NCBI RefSeq assembly: GCF_027451485.1
Contig: NZ_DAIDJE010000156.1
Location: 62,001-126,000 of the forward strand
Direction of reading: 5' to 3'
Length of the DNA: 64,000 bases
Source of the DNA: Bradyrhizobium sp.
GTDB taxonomy: Bacteria > Pseudomonadota > Alphaproteobacteria > Rhizobiales > Xanthobacteraceae
Positions 7,692 through 16,989 of the stretch are shown in pieces; position 1 is the stretch's first letter, and each line of letters begins with the position of its first letter. Under the pieces are notes generated by a model, which worked only from the letters and a program-made list of their open reading frames with translations, was not told the DNA's origin and made no database searches. The translations under genes and the position numbers were made by a program.

Positions 7692-9371
7692 TCAACCCTG
7701 CGCCGTCAGGACTACGTCGTCCATTATCAGCGCGTCGATACCGGACTTGCGGAAGGTGACGATCGCGTCGGTCGGCGTGCAGACAATCGGTTCACTGTCG
7801 TTGAAGGACGTATTGACGACGATCGGCACGCCGGTCAGCTCGTGGAAACACGAAATCAGCTCGTGATAGCGCGGATTGAGCTTGCGGCTCACGAGCTGCA
7901 CGCGGGCCGTTCCGTCCTTGTGCACGACCGCAGGGATGCGATTGAGCTTGTCGGACTTGACCCTCGGCGTGAACAGCATGAACTCGTGGCTTGCCGAACG
8001 CGGCCCGACGTCGAACCATTCGTCGGCGTGTTCGGAGAGCACGCTCGGCGCGAAGGGACGAAAATCCTCCCGGTGCTTGACCTTCTGGTTGAGGATATCG
8101 CGCATCTCCGGCCGGCGCGGATCGGCCAGAAGCGAGCGGTTACCCAGCGCGCGCGGCCCGAATTCCATGCGACCCTGAAACCAAGCTACGATCTTGCCGT
8201 CGGCGATCATTTTCGCAGCGTCACGCGCCGGTGACTTGCTCTGCCGTGCTTTCAGGCCCGCCGCCTTCACCGCCTCGAGGATTTCGCGCCGCTTGAAAGA
8301 CGGCCCGAGATACGGCGTCGAATAGCCGCGCTGCGGCGGCTTTTTCTGGGTGTCGACATGCGCCATAAAAGCGGCGCCGATCGCCGTGCCTGCATCGTGC
8401 GGGGCGGAAGGAATGAAGAGATTGGCGAACTCGCCGGATTTCTGCACCACTTCATTGGCCACACAATTCAGTCCGACACCGCCGGCGATGCACAGATTTT
8501 CGACTGGCACCATGCGCTTGATGCGACGGACGAGCGCCATGACGGCTGCATCGGTCGCCTCCTGCAGGCTTGCGGCGATGTCGGCATGCCGAGGCAGAAA
8601 TTCGGAATCGGGCTGGCGTGGCGGTCCGAACATCTTCTCCATCGTGGCGGCCTGGTTCGGATGAGAACCAAGAACATCCTGCGCGATGCCATAGTTTTCC
8701 TTCTCGGCGCGCAGGATCGAGTGAAAGGTCTCGCGGTAGACTGCCGGATTGCCGTAGGCGGCCAGCCCCATGGTTTTCGACGCGTCGTAGTGCGAGAAGC
8801 CGAGATAGGAGCTGAACACTTCCCACAGGAAACCGATGGAATGCGGATAGTCGAAAACCTCGATTTCCTTGACCTCGGCGCCAACGGCCTTGGCCAGCGA
8901 AGCGCCTGCGGTCTCGCCGATGCCGTCGATGGTAAGGATAGCCGCGCGATCAAAGCCGGACGGGAAGTAGGCCGAGGCGGCATGCGCCAGGTGGTGGGAA
9001 ACGAAGTGCAACCGCTTGCCGAGCGTGCGTCCCAAGAGCTCGTCGAGCGCCCCGGGCACCTGAGCGACCCTCAAGCGGAAGGTTTCCTCGAGCCGCGGAT
9101 CCCACCATTCCGCGCGGTATGATTTTCGCCGCCGCCTGGGATCGAACGAAAAACCGACATGGTGTATATCGCGGGCGGAGAGCCCGGCGGTCTTCAGGCA
9201 GTGGCGGATTGCGCGTTCGGGGAGCTGGTGAGGGTTGTCGAAGCTTGCCTCCTTGCCATGCTTGATGCGGTTGAACCGCTCCTCCTCGACGGCGGCCACA
9301 AGCTTGCCGTCGACGAGCACTGCCGCGGCTGACTCGTGGTAGACCGAGTTGATTCCAAGGACGTTGACCAA
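7692..9371 (-). CDS. carbamoyltransferase, NodU/CmcH family
   Basis: A 559-residue carbamoyltransferase. The N-terminal Kae1/TobZ-like half begins VLGINSVYHESAAAVLVDG and carries HHLAH (126-130), the metal-binding His motif. It continues with LTIDGIGE and VGLNCVANE, and the C-terminal domain contains WFQGRMEFGPRALGNRS. Such enzymes transfer a carbamoyl group from carbamoyl phosphate, via an adenylate, to a hydroxyl on a sugar or antibiotic. NodU acts on Nod factors, but no nod genes are nearby, so the acceptor is unknown. The start appears to be TTG at 9371, with AGGAG 9 bases upstream. No glycosyltransferase lies beside it. Confidence 0.88.
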   Translation of the reverse strand: MVNVLGINSVYHESAAAVLVDGKLVAAVEEERFNRIKHGKEASFDNPHQLPERAIRHCLKTAGLSARDIHHVGFSFDPRRRRKSYRAEWWDPRLEETFRLRVAQVPGALDELLGRTLGKRLHFVSHHLAHAASAYFPSGFDRAAILTIDGIGETAGASLAKAVGAEVKEIEVFDYPHSIGFLWEVFSSYLGFSHYDASKTMGLAAYGNPAVYRETFHSILRAEKENYGIAQDVLGSHPNQAATMEKMFGPPRQPDSEFLPRHADIAASLQEATDAAVMALVRRIKRMVPVENLCIAGGVGLNCVANEVVQKSGEFANLFIPSAPHDAGTAIGAAFMAHVDTQKKPPQRGYSTPYLGPSFKRREILEAVKAAGLKARQSKSPARDAAKMIADGKIVAWFQGRMEFGPRALGNRSLLADPRRPEMRDILNQKVKHREDFRPFAPSVLSEHADEWFDVGPRSASHEFMLFTPRVKSDKLNRIPAVVHKDGTARVQLVSRKLNPRYHELISCFHELTGVPIVVNTSFNDSEPIVCTPTDAIVTFRKSGIDALIMDDVVLTAQG

Positions 9372-9569
9372 TTCGCTACACTCCTGTCGCCGTTCAGCTC
9401 GTCAAAGCGTGGTTGGCCGTGACTGAACGGTTCATGACCATGAATCAGATGGGACGCATTTTAACGAATTTTGATCGACAATACTTCGCAGGCATTTTTA
9501 CCGAAAACTTGCGCGTGCCCTGTATGGTCGCTCACAGATGAGGTTGCGCCGAAGGATTTGGCTGCTCAA

Positions 9570-10712
9570 ATGAGCTTACAATTCAAGACGGTCAAGAAGG
9601 CAGAATCGAACTCGTTCATCGACGAGCTCGAGGAAGCGGTTTCGCGCGGGACGCCGGCAAGCCGCGCGCGGGCGCTGTGGCATACGACTGACCTGATGAT
9701 CGCGGGCAACTTCAGCGAGGATGAGATCTGGACTTTCGGCGAAGTCGTCACGCGCCTGGCCGACGAAATCGAGGTCGCCGCCCGTGCGCAGTTGTCCGAG
9801 AAGCTGGCGCACTTCGACCAGGCTCCGGTCAATATCATTCACAAGCTGGCCTTCGATGACGCAATCGAAGTCGCCGGCCCCGTGTTGCGAGAATCGAAGC
9901 AGCTTGAGACCTATGCGCTGGTGGCCAATGCCTGCACCAAGAGCCAGGCGCACATGCTCTCGATCTCGCAGCGCGAGACGCTCGAAGAGCGCGTGACCGA
10001 CGAACTGGTCAAGCGCGGCGACCAGGAAGTCGTCAAATCGGTAGCCAGCAACAGCGGCGCCAAATTCTCCGACTTCGGCTTCCTGAACATGGTCAAGCGC
10101 GCCGAGGGCGATTCCATCCTCGCCGAACAGCTTGGCCTGCGCAAGGACATCCCGCGGCACGTCTTCCAGCAACTGATCGCGAAAGCGACTGACGATGTGA
10201 AGAAACGGCTGGAGCGCGAGCGTCCGGATATGGCGCGGCAAATCCAGTCCTCAGTGAGCGACCTCGCCGGCGAATTGCAGTCGAAATTCGGCCCCTCCTC
10301 GCGCGGCCATTTCGTCGCCAAGCGCGTGGTGACGACGCAGCACCGGCTCGGCAATCTGAACGAGTCCTCGATCTCGGGCTATGCCCGCTCGCACCGCCTC
10401 GAGGAGGTCACCATCGGCATGTCGCTGCTCTGCTCCCTGCCGACCGACATGGTCGAGCGCGTGCTGCTCGACAAGAATCGCGAGATGCTCCTGATCCTGT
10501 GCAAGGCACAGGATTTCTCGTGGGACACGATGATGGCGCTGCTGTTCCTCGGCGCCAAGGATCACCGGATCACCGCCAGCGAGCTCCGAACTCTCGAAAA
10601 TGATTACGGCCGGCTCAACATCGAAACGTCGCGCAGCGTGCTGGCCTTCTGCCAGTCGCGCAAGGGCGGCACGGCGGCCGATGCCGGCCTCAAGGCCGCG
10701 CTATACGCCTGA
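9570..10712 (+). CDS. DUF2336 domain-containing protein
   Basis: A 380-residue soluble helical protein (MSLQFKTVKKAESNSFIDELEEAV...) matching the DUF2336 family, found mainly in alphaproteobacteria and predicted to form HEAT-like helical repeats. Function unknown. The frame is open from a TTG at 9471, but the added residues look non-coding and the ATG at 9570 gives the usual start; the Shine-Dalgarno is weak (AAGGA, 14 bases away). The small gene at 10728 follows after 15 bases and is probably co-transcribed. Divergent from the carbamoyltransferase. Confidence 0.8.
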   Translation: MSLQFKTVKKAESNSFIDELEEAVSRGTPASRARALWHTTDLMIAGNFSEDEIWTFGEVVTRLADEIEVAARAQLSEKLAHFDQAPVNIIHKLAFDDAIEVAGPVLRESKQLETYALVANACTKSQAHMLSISQRETLEERVTDELVKRGDQEVVKSVASNSGAKFSDFGFLNMVKRAEGDSILAEQLGLRKDIPRHVFQQLIAKATDDVKKRLERERPDMARQIQSSVSDLAGELQSKFGPSSRGHFVAKRVVTTQHRLGNLNESSISGYARSHRLEEVTIGMSLLCSLPTDMVERVLLDKNREMLLILCKAQDFSWDTMMALLFLGAKDHRITASELRTLENDYGRLNIETSRSVLAFCQSRKGGTAADAGLKAALYA

Positions 10713-10727
10713 TCATGGGAGGCTGGC

Positions 10728-11000
10728 ATGAACGCTATACCGTTTGGCAAGGGTGTACCCGCTTTCGGCAAGGCCGCGGGGCAAGGCTTTGGCCGCAAGG
10801 GCGGCGCCACGACCGAGCGATCCGATGTTCCGAAGCAGGACGGCGGTGCGCTCGATACCGCGCGCACGGTGCTTGAAGCGGCCAACGACTTCAAGGACGA
10901 GGCGACCGCCGAAGTCTGCCGCCGGGTGATCGAGGCGAGCATGAACGGTCAGCAGCCGAAGCTCTCGGATCTGCGCATCATCAATAACTATTTTCAGTAA
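10728..11000 (+). CDS. hypothetical protein, 90 aa, downstream of DUF2336 gene
   Basis: A 90-residue protein with a Gly/Lys-rich, probably disordered N-terminus (FGKGVPAFGKAAGQGFGRKGG) and a helical C-terminal half ending LSDLRIINNYFQ. I know no function. GGAGG lies 6 bases before the ATG, and the gene sits 15 bases after the DUF2336 gene, so the two are likely an operon. Its stop codon is the first triplet of an exact tandem 15-base repeat. Confidence 0.72.
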   Translation: MNAIPFGKGVPAFGKAAGQGFGRKGGATTERSDVPKQDGGALDTARTVLEAANDFKDEATAEVCRRVIEASMNGQQPKLSDLRIINNYFQ

Positions 11001-11027
11001 GACTGCAGGCTCTAAGACTGCAGGCTC
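10998..11027. repeat. 15-bp exact tandem duplication at a stop codon
   Basis: TAAGACTGCAGGCTC occurs twice in a row (10998-11012 and 11013-11027). The first copy begins with the stop codon of the 90-residue gene. It looks like a recent slippage duplication with no effect on the protein. Confidence 0.9.
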
Positions 11028-11079
11028 ATTGTTCTCGCCGTCTCCGCGCACGCCGGGAGCGACGATTTCCAGAGGCGGC

Positions 11080-12270
11080 CTACTTCTCTCCCAGCACCTC
11101 GCCGAACAGTACCCACGACTTGCCGTCGAAACGCGCCATCTGGATCTGACGGATGGGCGTGACATTGTTCGGATCGGTGTAGACCTTGATGCCGGGCAGC
11201 AGCATCGGCATTTCCACCCCGTTCAGCGATTTGGCCTGCTTGAGAATGTTCTCGCGGGAAAGATCGTCGCCGCAATTCTTCAACACCAGCGCCATGATCT
11301 GCGCCACGGTGTAACCCTGCACGTTGTAGAGATCGCCGGTCGAGGCATTCGCCTGGTACTTCTTCATCCAGACGAACCAGTCCTTCAGCGCGGGATCGTT
11401 GGCCCAGCGCGCATCGTTGGGGTCCTTCAGATAAAGCCCGGTCACGACGCCGACCGAATTTTCCAGGCCCGCTGGCTCGAGCACCGCCGAAAACGAATTC
11501 GACACCGAGGGCAGGATGATCAGCGGCTTCCAGCCCATGCTCGCGGCCTTCTTGATCGCCTGGGCGGCGAATTTCGGAGTCGCTTCCGCAAAGAAGACGT
11601 CCGCACCGGATTCGCGCATCGTCACCATTTGCGAATCGATGGTTGGGTCGGCCGTAAGGTAAGTCGTCTCCGAGACGAGCTGCTTGATGTGCTCGCCGAG
11701 CCCCTCCTTGAAGCCGCGCACATAATCCTTGCCCGCGTCTTCATTCGGGGCAATCACCGCGATCTTCGCGTCGGGCCTGGTCTTCAGGATATATTGCGCG
11801 TAAAGCCTGCCTTCCAGTTCGTAGGTCGGGTTGAAACCCACGGTCCAGGGAAAATGCGCGGGATCGTTCCAGCGTGTCGCGCCCGAGGACACGAAAATCT
11901 GCGGCACGTGCCTGGCGTTGAGATATTTCTGCACCGAGATGTTCGGCGCGGTGCCGACCGACGAGAACATCGCCAGCACCTCGTCCTGCTCGACCAGCTT
12001 GCGGGTCTGCTCGACCGTCTTGGCCGGCGAGTAGGCGTCGTCCAGGGTGATAAATTCGATTTTGCGGCCGTTGATGCCGCCCTGGTCGTTCAGCATCTGG
12101 AAATAGGCGGCCTCAGCGCGGGCGATGGTGCCATAGGCGGAAGCCGGCCCGCTATAGGGCGCGGTGTTGCCGAGCTTGATGGTCGCTTCGGCCGCGTGGC
12201 CCGCGCGTGGCAGCGCCGCAAACATCGCGAGCAGCGAAACGGCGCACAAATTCCTACATGCTGACATCAT
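11080..12270 (-). CDS. ABC transporter substrate-binding protein, LivJ/LivK type
   Basis: A 396-residue periplasmic binding protein (type 1 fold, Peripla_BP_6). A signal peptide ([26 protein letters not shown]) is followed by [20 protein letters not shown], the usual start of branched-chain amino acid or amide receptors. Further typical blocks are [35 protein letters not shown] and [28 protein letters not shown]. The ligand is unknown. No liv permease or ATPase genes adjoin it, so it is an orphan receptor here. The frame extends to 12411, but the signal peptide and a GGG-type Shine-Dalgarno favour 12270. Divergent from the ABC exporter. Confidence 0.87.
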   Translation of the reverse strand: MMSACRNLCAVSLLAMFAALPRAGHAAEATIKLGNTAPYSGPASAYGTIARAEAAYFQMLNDQGGINGRKIEFITLDDAYSPAKTVEQTRKLVEQDEVLAMFSSVGTAPNISVQKYLNARHVPQIFVSSGATRWNDPAHFPWTVGFNPTYELEGRLYAQYILKTRPDAKIAVIAPNEDAGKDYVRGFKEGLGEHIKQLVSETTYLTADPTIDSQMVTMRESGADVFFAEATPKFAAQAIKKAASMGWKPLIILPSVSNSFSAVLEPAGLENSVGVVTGLYLKDPNDARWANDPALKDWFVWMKKYQANASTGDLYNVQGYTVAQIMALVLKNCGDDLSRENILKQAKSLNGVEMPMLLPGIKVYTDPNNVTPIRQIQMARFDGKSWVLFGEVLGEK

Positions 12271-12493
12271 GCTGACAAAGCCCTGGCGTTTCCGAAAAAC
12301 CGGCCATTTGACCGGCTGTTTTGATTCATTTCCTGTTACAAGGATAAGCGCCGGCCGCCCGCGGACAACCGCCAAAAGCGCCTCACGGGATTGCGCAAAA
12401 ATTCCTTTCACTTATCTGAGGTCCGGTGTACGTCCCGCCCCGCCTTTTTCTCCGGCTCCCAAAAACCTTCACGAGACCTGCCCCTCGGCCGCC

Positions 12494-13417
12494 ATGCCTT
12501 CCATCATTTCCATCTCCAACGTCTCCAAGACCTACGGCTCCGGGTTCAAGGCCCTGAAGGACATCAATCTGGAGATCATGAAGGGCGAAATCTTCGCGCT
12601 GCTGGGGCCGAACGGCGCCGGCAAGACCACGCTCATCAGCATCATCTGCGGCATCAACAATCTCTCCAGCGGCCGCATCACGGTCGGCGGCCACGACATC
12701 ATTTCCGACGCGCGGCCTGCGCGCACCATGATCGGGCTTGTGCCGCAGGAATTGCACACCGATGCCTTCGAGACGGTCTGGGCCACCGTGAGCTTCAGCC
12801 GCGGTCTGTTCGGCAAGCCGAAGAACCCGGCCCATATCGAAAAGGTGCTGAAGGACCTTTCGTTGTGGGACAAGAAGGATTCCAAGATCGTCACACTGTC
12901 CGGCGGCATGAAGCGCCGGGTGATGATCGCCAAAGCGCTGTCGCATGAGCCGCAGGTGCTGTTTCTCGACGAGCCGACCGCCGGCGTCGACGTCGAATTG
13001 CGCAAGGGCATGTGGGAAGTGGTGCGGGCCCTGAAAGCTGCCGGCGTCACCATCATCCTCACCACCCATTACATCGGCGAAGCCGAGGAGATGGCCGACC
13101 GTGTCGGCGTCATCAACAAGGGCGAGATCATCCTGGTCGAAGAGAAAGCCCAACTGATGCAGAAGCTCGGCAAGAAGCAGCTCAGGCTTCACCTGCAATC
13201 GAGCCTCGGCGCAATCCCGCCGGCGCTCGCCTCCTACCAGCTTGAGCTCTCGAATGCCGGCGATGAGCTGATCTTCAATTACGATACCAGGGGCGACCGC
13301 ACCGGCATTACCAGCCTGCTTGCCGATCTGCGCAATGCCGGCATCCGCTTCGCCGATCTCGAGACCAGCCAGAGCTCGCTGGAAGATATCTTCGTGAGTT
13401 TGGTGCGACAGCCATGA
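12494..13417 (+). CDS. ABC transporter ATP-binding protein (exporter, ABC-2 type)
   Basis: A 307-residue ATPase. Walker A GPNGAGKT is at 38-45, the signature is [15 protein letters not shown], Walker B is [12 protein letters not shown], and the switch His is in [14 protein letters not shown]. The C-terminal 80 residues form the extra domain usual in DrrA/NodI-like exporters. It energises the permease encoded next, which overlaps it by 4 bases (ATGA). The open frame reaches back to 12164 through the divergent promoter region, but homology begins at 12494 ([17 protein letters not shown]). The transported substrate is unknown. Confidence 0.9.
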   Translation: MPSIISISNVSKTYGSGFKALKDINLEIMKGEIFALLGPNGAGKTTLISIICGINNLSSGRITVGGHDIISDARPARTMIGLVPQELHTDAFETVWATVSFSRGLFGKPKNPAHIEKVLKDLSLWDKKDSKIVTLSGGMKRRVMIAKALSHEPQVLFLDEPTAGVDVELRKGMWEVVRALKAAGVTIILTTHYIGEAEEMADRVGVINKGEIILVEEKAQLMQKLGKKQLRLHLQSSLGAIPPALASYQLELSNAGDELIFNYDTRGDRTGITSLLADLRNAGIRFADLETSQSSLEDIFVSLVRQP

Positions 13418-14175
13418 ACTTCCGGGCCATCCGCGCAATCTATCGGTTTGAAATGGCGCGCACCTGGCGCACGCTGCTGCAGAGCATCGTGTCGCCCGTG
13501 GTGTCGACCTCGCTCTATTTCGTCGTCTTCGGCGCTGCGATCGGCTCGCGCATCACGCAGGTCGAAGGCGTGAGCTACGGCACATTCATCGTACCCGGAC
13601 TGGTGATGCTGTCGGTGCTGACGCAAAGCATCACCAATGCGTCATTCGGGATTTACTTCCCGAAATTCGTCGGAACTATCTATGAGATTCTCTCCGCGCC
13701 GATTTCCTATTTCGAGATTGTGCTGGGCTATGTCGGCGCGGCGGCGACCAAATCGATCATCCTCGGCCTGATCATTCTCGCCACCGCCGGCCTGTTCGTG
13801 CCGCTACATATCCATCATCCCATCTGGATGCTGGCCTTCCTGGTGCTCACCGCCGTCACATTCAGCCTGTTCGGATTCATCATCGGCATCTGGGCCGACG
13901 GATTCGAGAAGCTTCAGATGATCCCGATGCTGGTGGTGACGCCCCTGACCTTCCTCGGCGGCAGCTTCTATTCGGTCAACATGCTACCATCGGGATGGCG
14001 CACCGTTACGCTGCTCAACCCCGTGGTCTATCTGATCTCGGGCTTTCGCTGGAGCTTTTACGAAATCGCCGACGTCAGCGTCACCGTAAGCATCGGTATG
14101 ACGCTGGCGTTTCTCGTCACTTGCATGGTCGTGGTGGCCTGGATTTTCAAAACGGGATACCGGCTGAAGAATTGA
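13414..14175 (+). CDS. ABC-2 type transporter permease
   Basis: A 253-residue integral membrane protein with about six hydrophobic segments and the ABC-2 signature near the C-terminus ([26 protein letters not shown]... [12 protein letters not shown]). It is the membrane partner of the preceding ATPase, with overlapping stop and start codons. Related pairs (NodIJ, DrrAB, YadGH) export lipids, polysaccharides or drugs; the cargo here cannot be named. Confidence 0.9.
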   Translation: MNFRAIRAIYRFEMARTWRTLLQSIVSPVVSTSLYFVVFGAAIGSRITQVEGVSYGTFIVPGLVMLSVLTQSITNASFGIYFPKFVGTIYEILSAPISYFEIVLGYVGAAATKSIILGLIILATAGLFVPLHIHHPIWMLAFLVLTAVTFSLFGFIIGIWADGFEKLQMIPMLVVTPLTFLGGSFYSVNMLPSGWRTVTLLNPVVYLISGFRWSFYEIADVSVTVSIGMTLAFLVTCMVVVAWIFKTGYRLKN

Positions 14176-14193
14176 CCGGTACGTCATTTCAGC

Positions 14194-14333
14194 TCACCTC
14201 GCCCCGCGGAGGGGAGACGCCGGATCAGACCAGCGATCCGGGTGAGAGGCAACTCGTGACGGTCGTGGGTGGGTTTAATCCCCCAACCGCAGCCTCCTCC
14301 CCGCAAGCAGGGAGAAGGAGCGGATATCCTCAA
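14194..14333. repeat. REP-like intergenic element
   Basis: This GC-rich stretch between the permease and the next gene carries CTCACCTCGCCCCGCGGAGG near its start and CTCCTCCCCGCAAGCAGGGA near its end. It has the CTC(T)CCC...GGGAGAG pattern shared with the elements at about 15748, 18450 and 63379. Confidence 0.55.
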
Positions 14334-14665
14334 TATCGATAGCAGCGCCAGTGGCCATAGCGATTGTAGTAGCCGCGGCAACGGGGACCGGGGATGCCGA
14401 GAATGCCGTCGACCGCACCCACGGCGCCGCCGACGCCGGCGCCGACCGCACCACCAACTGCGGCTCCCACCGGACCCGCGGCGCGGCCACCGTCGTAAGA
14501 ACCTTGCGCGGCGCCCCGCTCCATGCCGCCGACCAGGCCTTGCGCATGCGCAAATTGGGGAATGGCGAGCAGCGCCAGCGCAGAAGCGAGGACTGCCAGC
14601 CCGCGCATAGTTCCAATTTCAACGGCATGCCTCGCTGCCGTGACTGCCCCTTCGTTCTTCGCCAT
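14330..14665 (-). CDS. small exported glycine-zipper-like protein, 111 aa
   Basis: The hydrophobic stretch AVLASALALLAIPQFAHAQ is a signal peptide with cleavage after AHA near residue 41. The mature part has a run of GxxxG-spaced glycines (VGAAVGGAVGAGVGGAVGAV), as in glycine-zipper outer-membrane proteins, and ends in an aromatic/basic tail (CRGYYNRYGHWRCYRY) common in small exported rhizobial proteins. The upstream ATG at 14665 is used because GGAGGA lies 8 bases before it. The alternative ATG at 14608 gives a shorter, more typical signal peptide but has no Shine-Dalgarno. Function unknown. Confidence 0.68.
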   Translation of the reverse strand: MAKNEGAVTAARHAVEIGTMRGLAVLASALALLAIPQFAHAQGLVGGMERGAAQGSYDGGRAAGPVGAAVGGAVGAGVGGAVGAVDGILGIPGPRCRGYYNRYGHWRCYRY

Positions 14666-14925
14666 CGTCGAATTCCTCCAGCCATGAATGGTACGCTGAT
14701 AACGCCGGCGTGAGGTTCGGGTTCCCGTCCTCCATCAATGCGCTGTCGCGACCACGACCATAAAGGCAGATCCTCGAGCTTTGCCGCGTGGTTAATGACG
14801 GCGCGATGCGCCAAACACGTTTCGGCGATGCGAAAGCCATGGTGGAACCAGCAGCGGAATTCCGGCATATTAAGGCGGTGGGATGGGGTGCGGTGCGAAA
14901 TCGAGGCCTGTAGGCCGGAGGTAAA

Positions 14926-15726
14926 ATGCGTTCCCTTCTCGTTGCTGCGACGACCCTGGTGCTGTTTGCCGCGAGTGCCGCACAGGCCAAAGTTTCAATC
15001 ACGGTGGACAAGGATGCCCAGATGATGACCGTCGCCGTCGACGGTGTCACGCGCTATCACTGGCCGGTCTCCACCGGCAATCCATCGCACGAGACGCCGA
15101 ACGGCACCTTCCGCACCTTCCGCATGGAAGCGGATCACTTCTCCAAGGAATTCGACGACGCGCCGATGCCGCATTCGATCTTCTTCACCAAGATCGGGCA
15201 TGCGATTCATGGCACCGAATCCGAAAGAAGTCTCGGCATGCCGGTCTCTCACGGTTGCGTGCGGCTGTCGCGCGCCAACGCCTCGACGCTCTACGCGCTG
15301 GTCGAACAGCAGGGCGTGCTCAACACCACTGTGACGCTGACCGGCTCCTCCACGGTGGCGATCGCCCGCAAGCGCGGCAACACCGCGATCGCGCGCGCCG
15401 AACCCTCGCAGCCCGACCAGCAGTATCAGCAGCCATATCAGCAGCAATATTCGAATTCCGGACAGCCGATCATGCTCACGCCGCAGCCGCAGTTCTTCCC
15501 CGGCCGCCATCCTGTGCAGCAGCAGGCCGACGACGGCTATATCTATCCGGCCGATGGCAGCTCGACCGACCAGCGCTATCCGGCGCCTCGCGGCGTGCGA
15601 CGTTCTTATGACAGGCAGGCCGATTACTATCAGCAGCAGCCGCAGGGTTATGACGCCTGGGGAAATCCCTACCAGCAGCAGCGCAGCTACTATCAGCAGC
15701 AGCAGCGCTCCTATTATTCGAACTGA
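14926..15726 (+). CDS. L,D-transpeptidase (YkuD domain) with Q/Y-rich tail
   Basis: A 266-residue exported protein: a Sec signal (MRSLLVAATTLVLFAASAAQA), then a YkuD domain (about 24-145). The catalytic motif is HGCVRLS with Cys111 and His109. YkuD enzymes form 3-3 peptidoglycan crosslinks or attach proteins to meso-diaminopimelate in the periplasm. From about residue 165 the C-terminus is low complexity, rich in Gln, Tyr, Pro and Ser with repeated YQQ and SYYQQQQ blocks, and is unlikely to be catalytic. GGAGG lies 4 bases before the ATG. Confidence 0.88.
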   Translation: MRSLLVAATTLVLFAASAAQAKVSITVDKDAQMMTVAVDGVTRYHWPVSTGNPSHETPNGTFRTFRMEADHFSKEFDDAPMPHSIFFTKIGHAIHGTESERSLGMPVSHGCVRLSRANASTLYALVEQQGVLNTTVTLTGSSTVAIARKRGNTAIARAEPSQPDQQYQQPYQQQYSNSGQPIMLTPQPQFFPGRHPVQQQADDGYIYPADGSSTDQRYPAPRGVRRSYDRQADYYQQQPQGYDAWGNPYQQQRSYYQQQQRSYYSN

Positions 15727-15747
15727 CGATCACGCTGGAAAGCAATT

Positions 15748-15855
15748 CACCTCTCCCGCGGGAAGCGGTCGGCGCGAAGGCGGGTGAGAGCGAAAGAAGC
15801 CCGATGCAGCGTATCCCTCGCCCCAACCCTCTTGCCAAAGGGAGAGGGAGCACAT
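15748..15855. repeat. REP-like intergenic element
   Basis: It starts CACCTCTCCCGCGGGAAGCG and ends near CCCTCTTGCCAAAGGGAGAG, forming an outer CTCTCCC/GGGAGAG inverted repeat with a GGTCGGCGCG block shared with the element at 63379-63520. It lies between convergent genes. Confidence 0.65.
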
Positions 15856-15892
15856 CACCATTGCGGCGCTATTGAACTCGATCCCGCTAACC

Positions 15893-16282
15893 TTAAAGCT
15901 GCGAGGCGTCCTTCAAGTCCCGCTTGATGGAGGCCAGCAGCGCTTGCAGCGTTTCGGTTCGATCCGCGCGAGGCGACGCTGGCGCTGAAGGTGCCGCAGA
16001 CGAGGATGTGGACGGCATCGCGGCGGGGACGGGCTTTGCGGCAGCAGACCTCGCACCGACACCATTGATCGCAGCTCGCGGGGCCGCTGAACGCCTGATC
16101 ACAGGCCTCGGAGGGAATGGCGGCCGCTCCGCGGGCTGATCCGATGGTTCGGGTATCCCCAAGGTGTCGTCGGCATGCACGAAATCGCCATGCAGGACGT
16201 CGTCATGACGGCTCATCAGCCAAAGGGTAACCCAATAGCCGGCCGCCAGAACAATGATACTAATAATACCAATCTCAAACAT
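15893..16282 (-). CDS. membrane-anchored hypothetical protein, 129 aa
   Basis: A single N-terminal membrane segment (FEIGIISIIVLAAGYWVTLWLM, about 2-23) is followed by a proline/alanine/serine-rich, probably disordered stretch. It ends in a short amphipathic helix (ETLQALLASIKRDLKDASQL). I do not recognise a family. Start is uncertain: ATG at 16282 or GTG at 16306, neither with a clear Shine-Dalgarno. Confidence 0.6.
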   Translation of the reverse strand: MFEIGIISIIVLAAGYWVTLWLMSRHDDVLHGDFVHADDTLGIPEPSDQPAERPPFPPRPVIRRSAAPRAAINGVGARSAAAKPVPAAMPSTSSSAAPSAPASPRADRTETLQALLASIKRDLKDASQL

Positions 16283-16418
16283 CTTGGGGCTTACGCCTGA
16301 AAGCACGAATGATTCAATGCCTCGGCAGGCCGGTCAAGGCCTGACTCAGGCGCGGGCCGGGCTTTGCGGCGTTAACCCAAATGACACCCGAGTCTCCTTC
16401 CCTTGGAGCGAGCGAGGT

Positions 16419-16640
16419 CTAGCTCGCGCCGCGCAGCCGGCACGAGGTGTTGCAGGTCACCACGTTGCCCTTCATGCAGACGCGGCACACATCGACACAT
16501 TGGTTGAGCTGCCGGGCGTCGTAGGCGGCATAGCGCGAGGCAATGCAGAGCTTCTGCTCAGGCGTATAGTCCGGCTCCTGACAGGCCGACAGACCTGCCG
16601 CAAGTGCTATCAGGCAAAGCAGATCTCGCCATCGCACCAC
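16419..16640 (-). CDS. small cysteine-rich lipoprotein, 73 aa
   Basis: A lipobox, LIALAAGLSAC, follows an Arg-containing n-region, so the mature protein should be lipid-anchored at the Cys. The mature part has six further Cys (CIAS, CVDVCRVCMKG, CNTSC), suggesting disulfides or metal binding. The start is one of two adjacent GTG codons (16640 or 16637), preceded by GAGGAG. The longer ATG frame to 16796 adds residues with no signal-peptide logic. Function unknown. Confidence 0.62.
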   Translation of the reverse strand: MVRWRDLLCLIALAAGLSACQEPDYTPEQKLCIASRYAAYDARQLNQCVDVCRVCMKGNVVTCNTSCRLRGAS

Positions 16641-16989
16641 CCGCTCTCCTCGCACCAGATGGACCAAACTGCCGATTCCACAATCCCCGATGGGTCCAGC
16701 CGGTTCTGCACAGCACCATCGTCGGCCGTCATTACGAACCTCCACGACGAACCCGATTCCGCAAGCACCAACGTCGTTCATCCCGATATAGTACAAATGT
16801 CAGAGCCCGGCCATCAGCGGCGCAGAAAATCCGCTTCTCTGATCGCGACATTCGCAAAGGTGCAGGCTTGCAAATGACGCGAATGCTAGCCCCCGGGATA
16901 GCGGGGCGTGCTAGGATAATCCAGCGCATCCTGGAGGCGTCTGGCGATTGCCGGGCGTCTCATTTCATCTTGGCGGCGGAATGCCTGTA
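16641..16989. other. divergent intergenic region
   Basis: 349 bases between the small lipoprotein gene (minus) and the TAXI-protein gene (plus). It must hold both promoters. An imperfect hairpin (CTAGCCCCCGGG paired loosely with GCGGGGCGTGCTAG, about 16888-16915) is the only structure I see. No convincing small gene. Confidence 0.4.

Noticed and set aside
7692-10712. Carbamoyltransferase and DUF2336 genes as a new biosynthetic or defence system
   Set aside because: They are divergent, share no domain logic, and there are no nucleases, transposases or unusual composition around them.
11029-12264. 411-codon plus-strand ORF opposite the binding-protein gene
   Set aside because: It is the shadow of a high-GC gene; the minus strand encodes a recognisable Peripla_BP_6 protein with a signal peptide.
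11080-13417. Binding protein plus divergent ABC ATPase/permease as one importer
   Set aside because: The ATPase and permease are of the ABC-2 exporter class, which does not use periplasmic binding proteins, and the receptor belongs to the Liv type.
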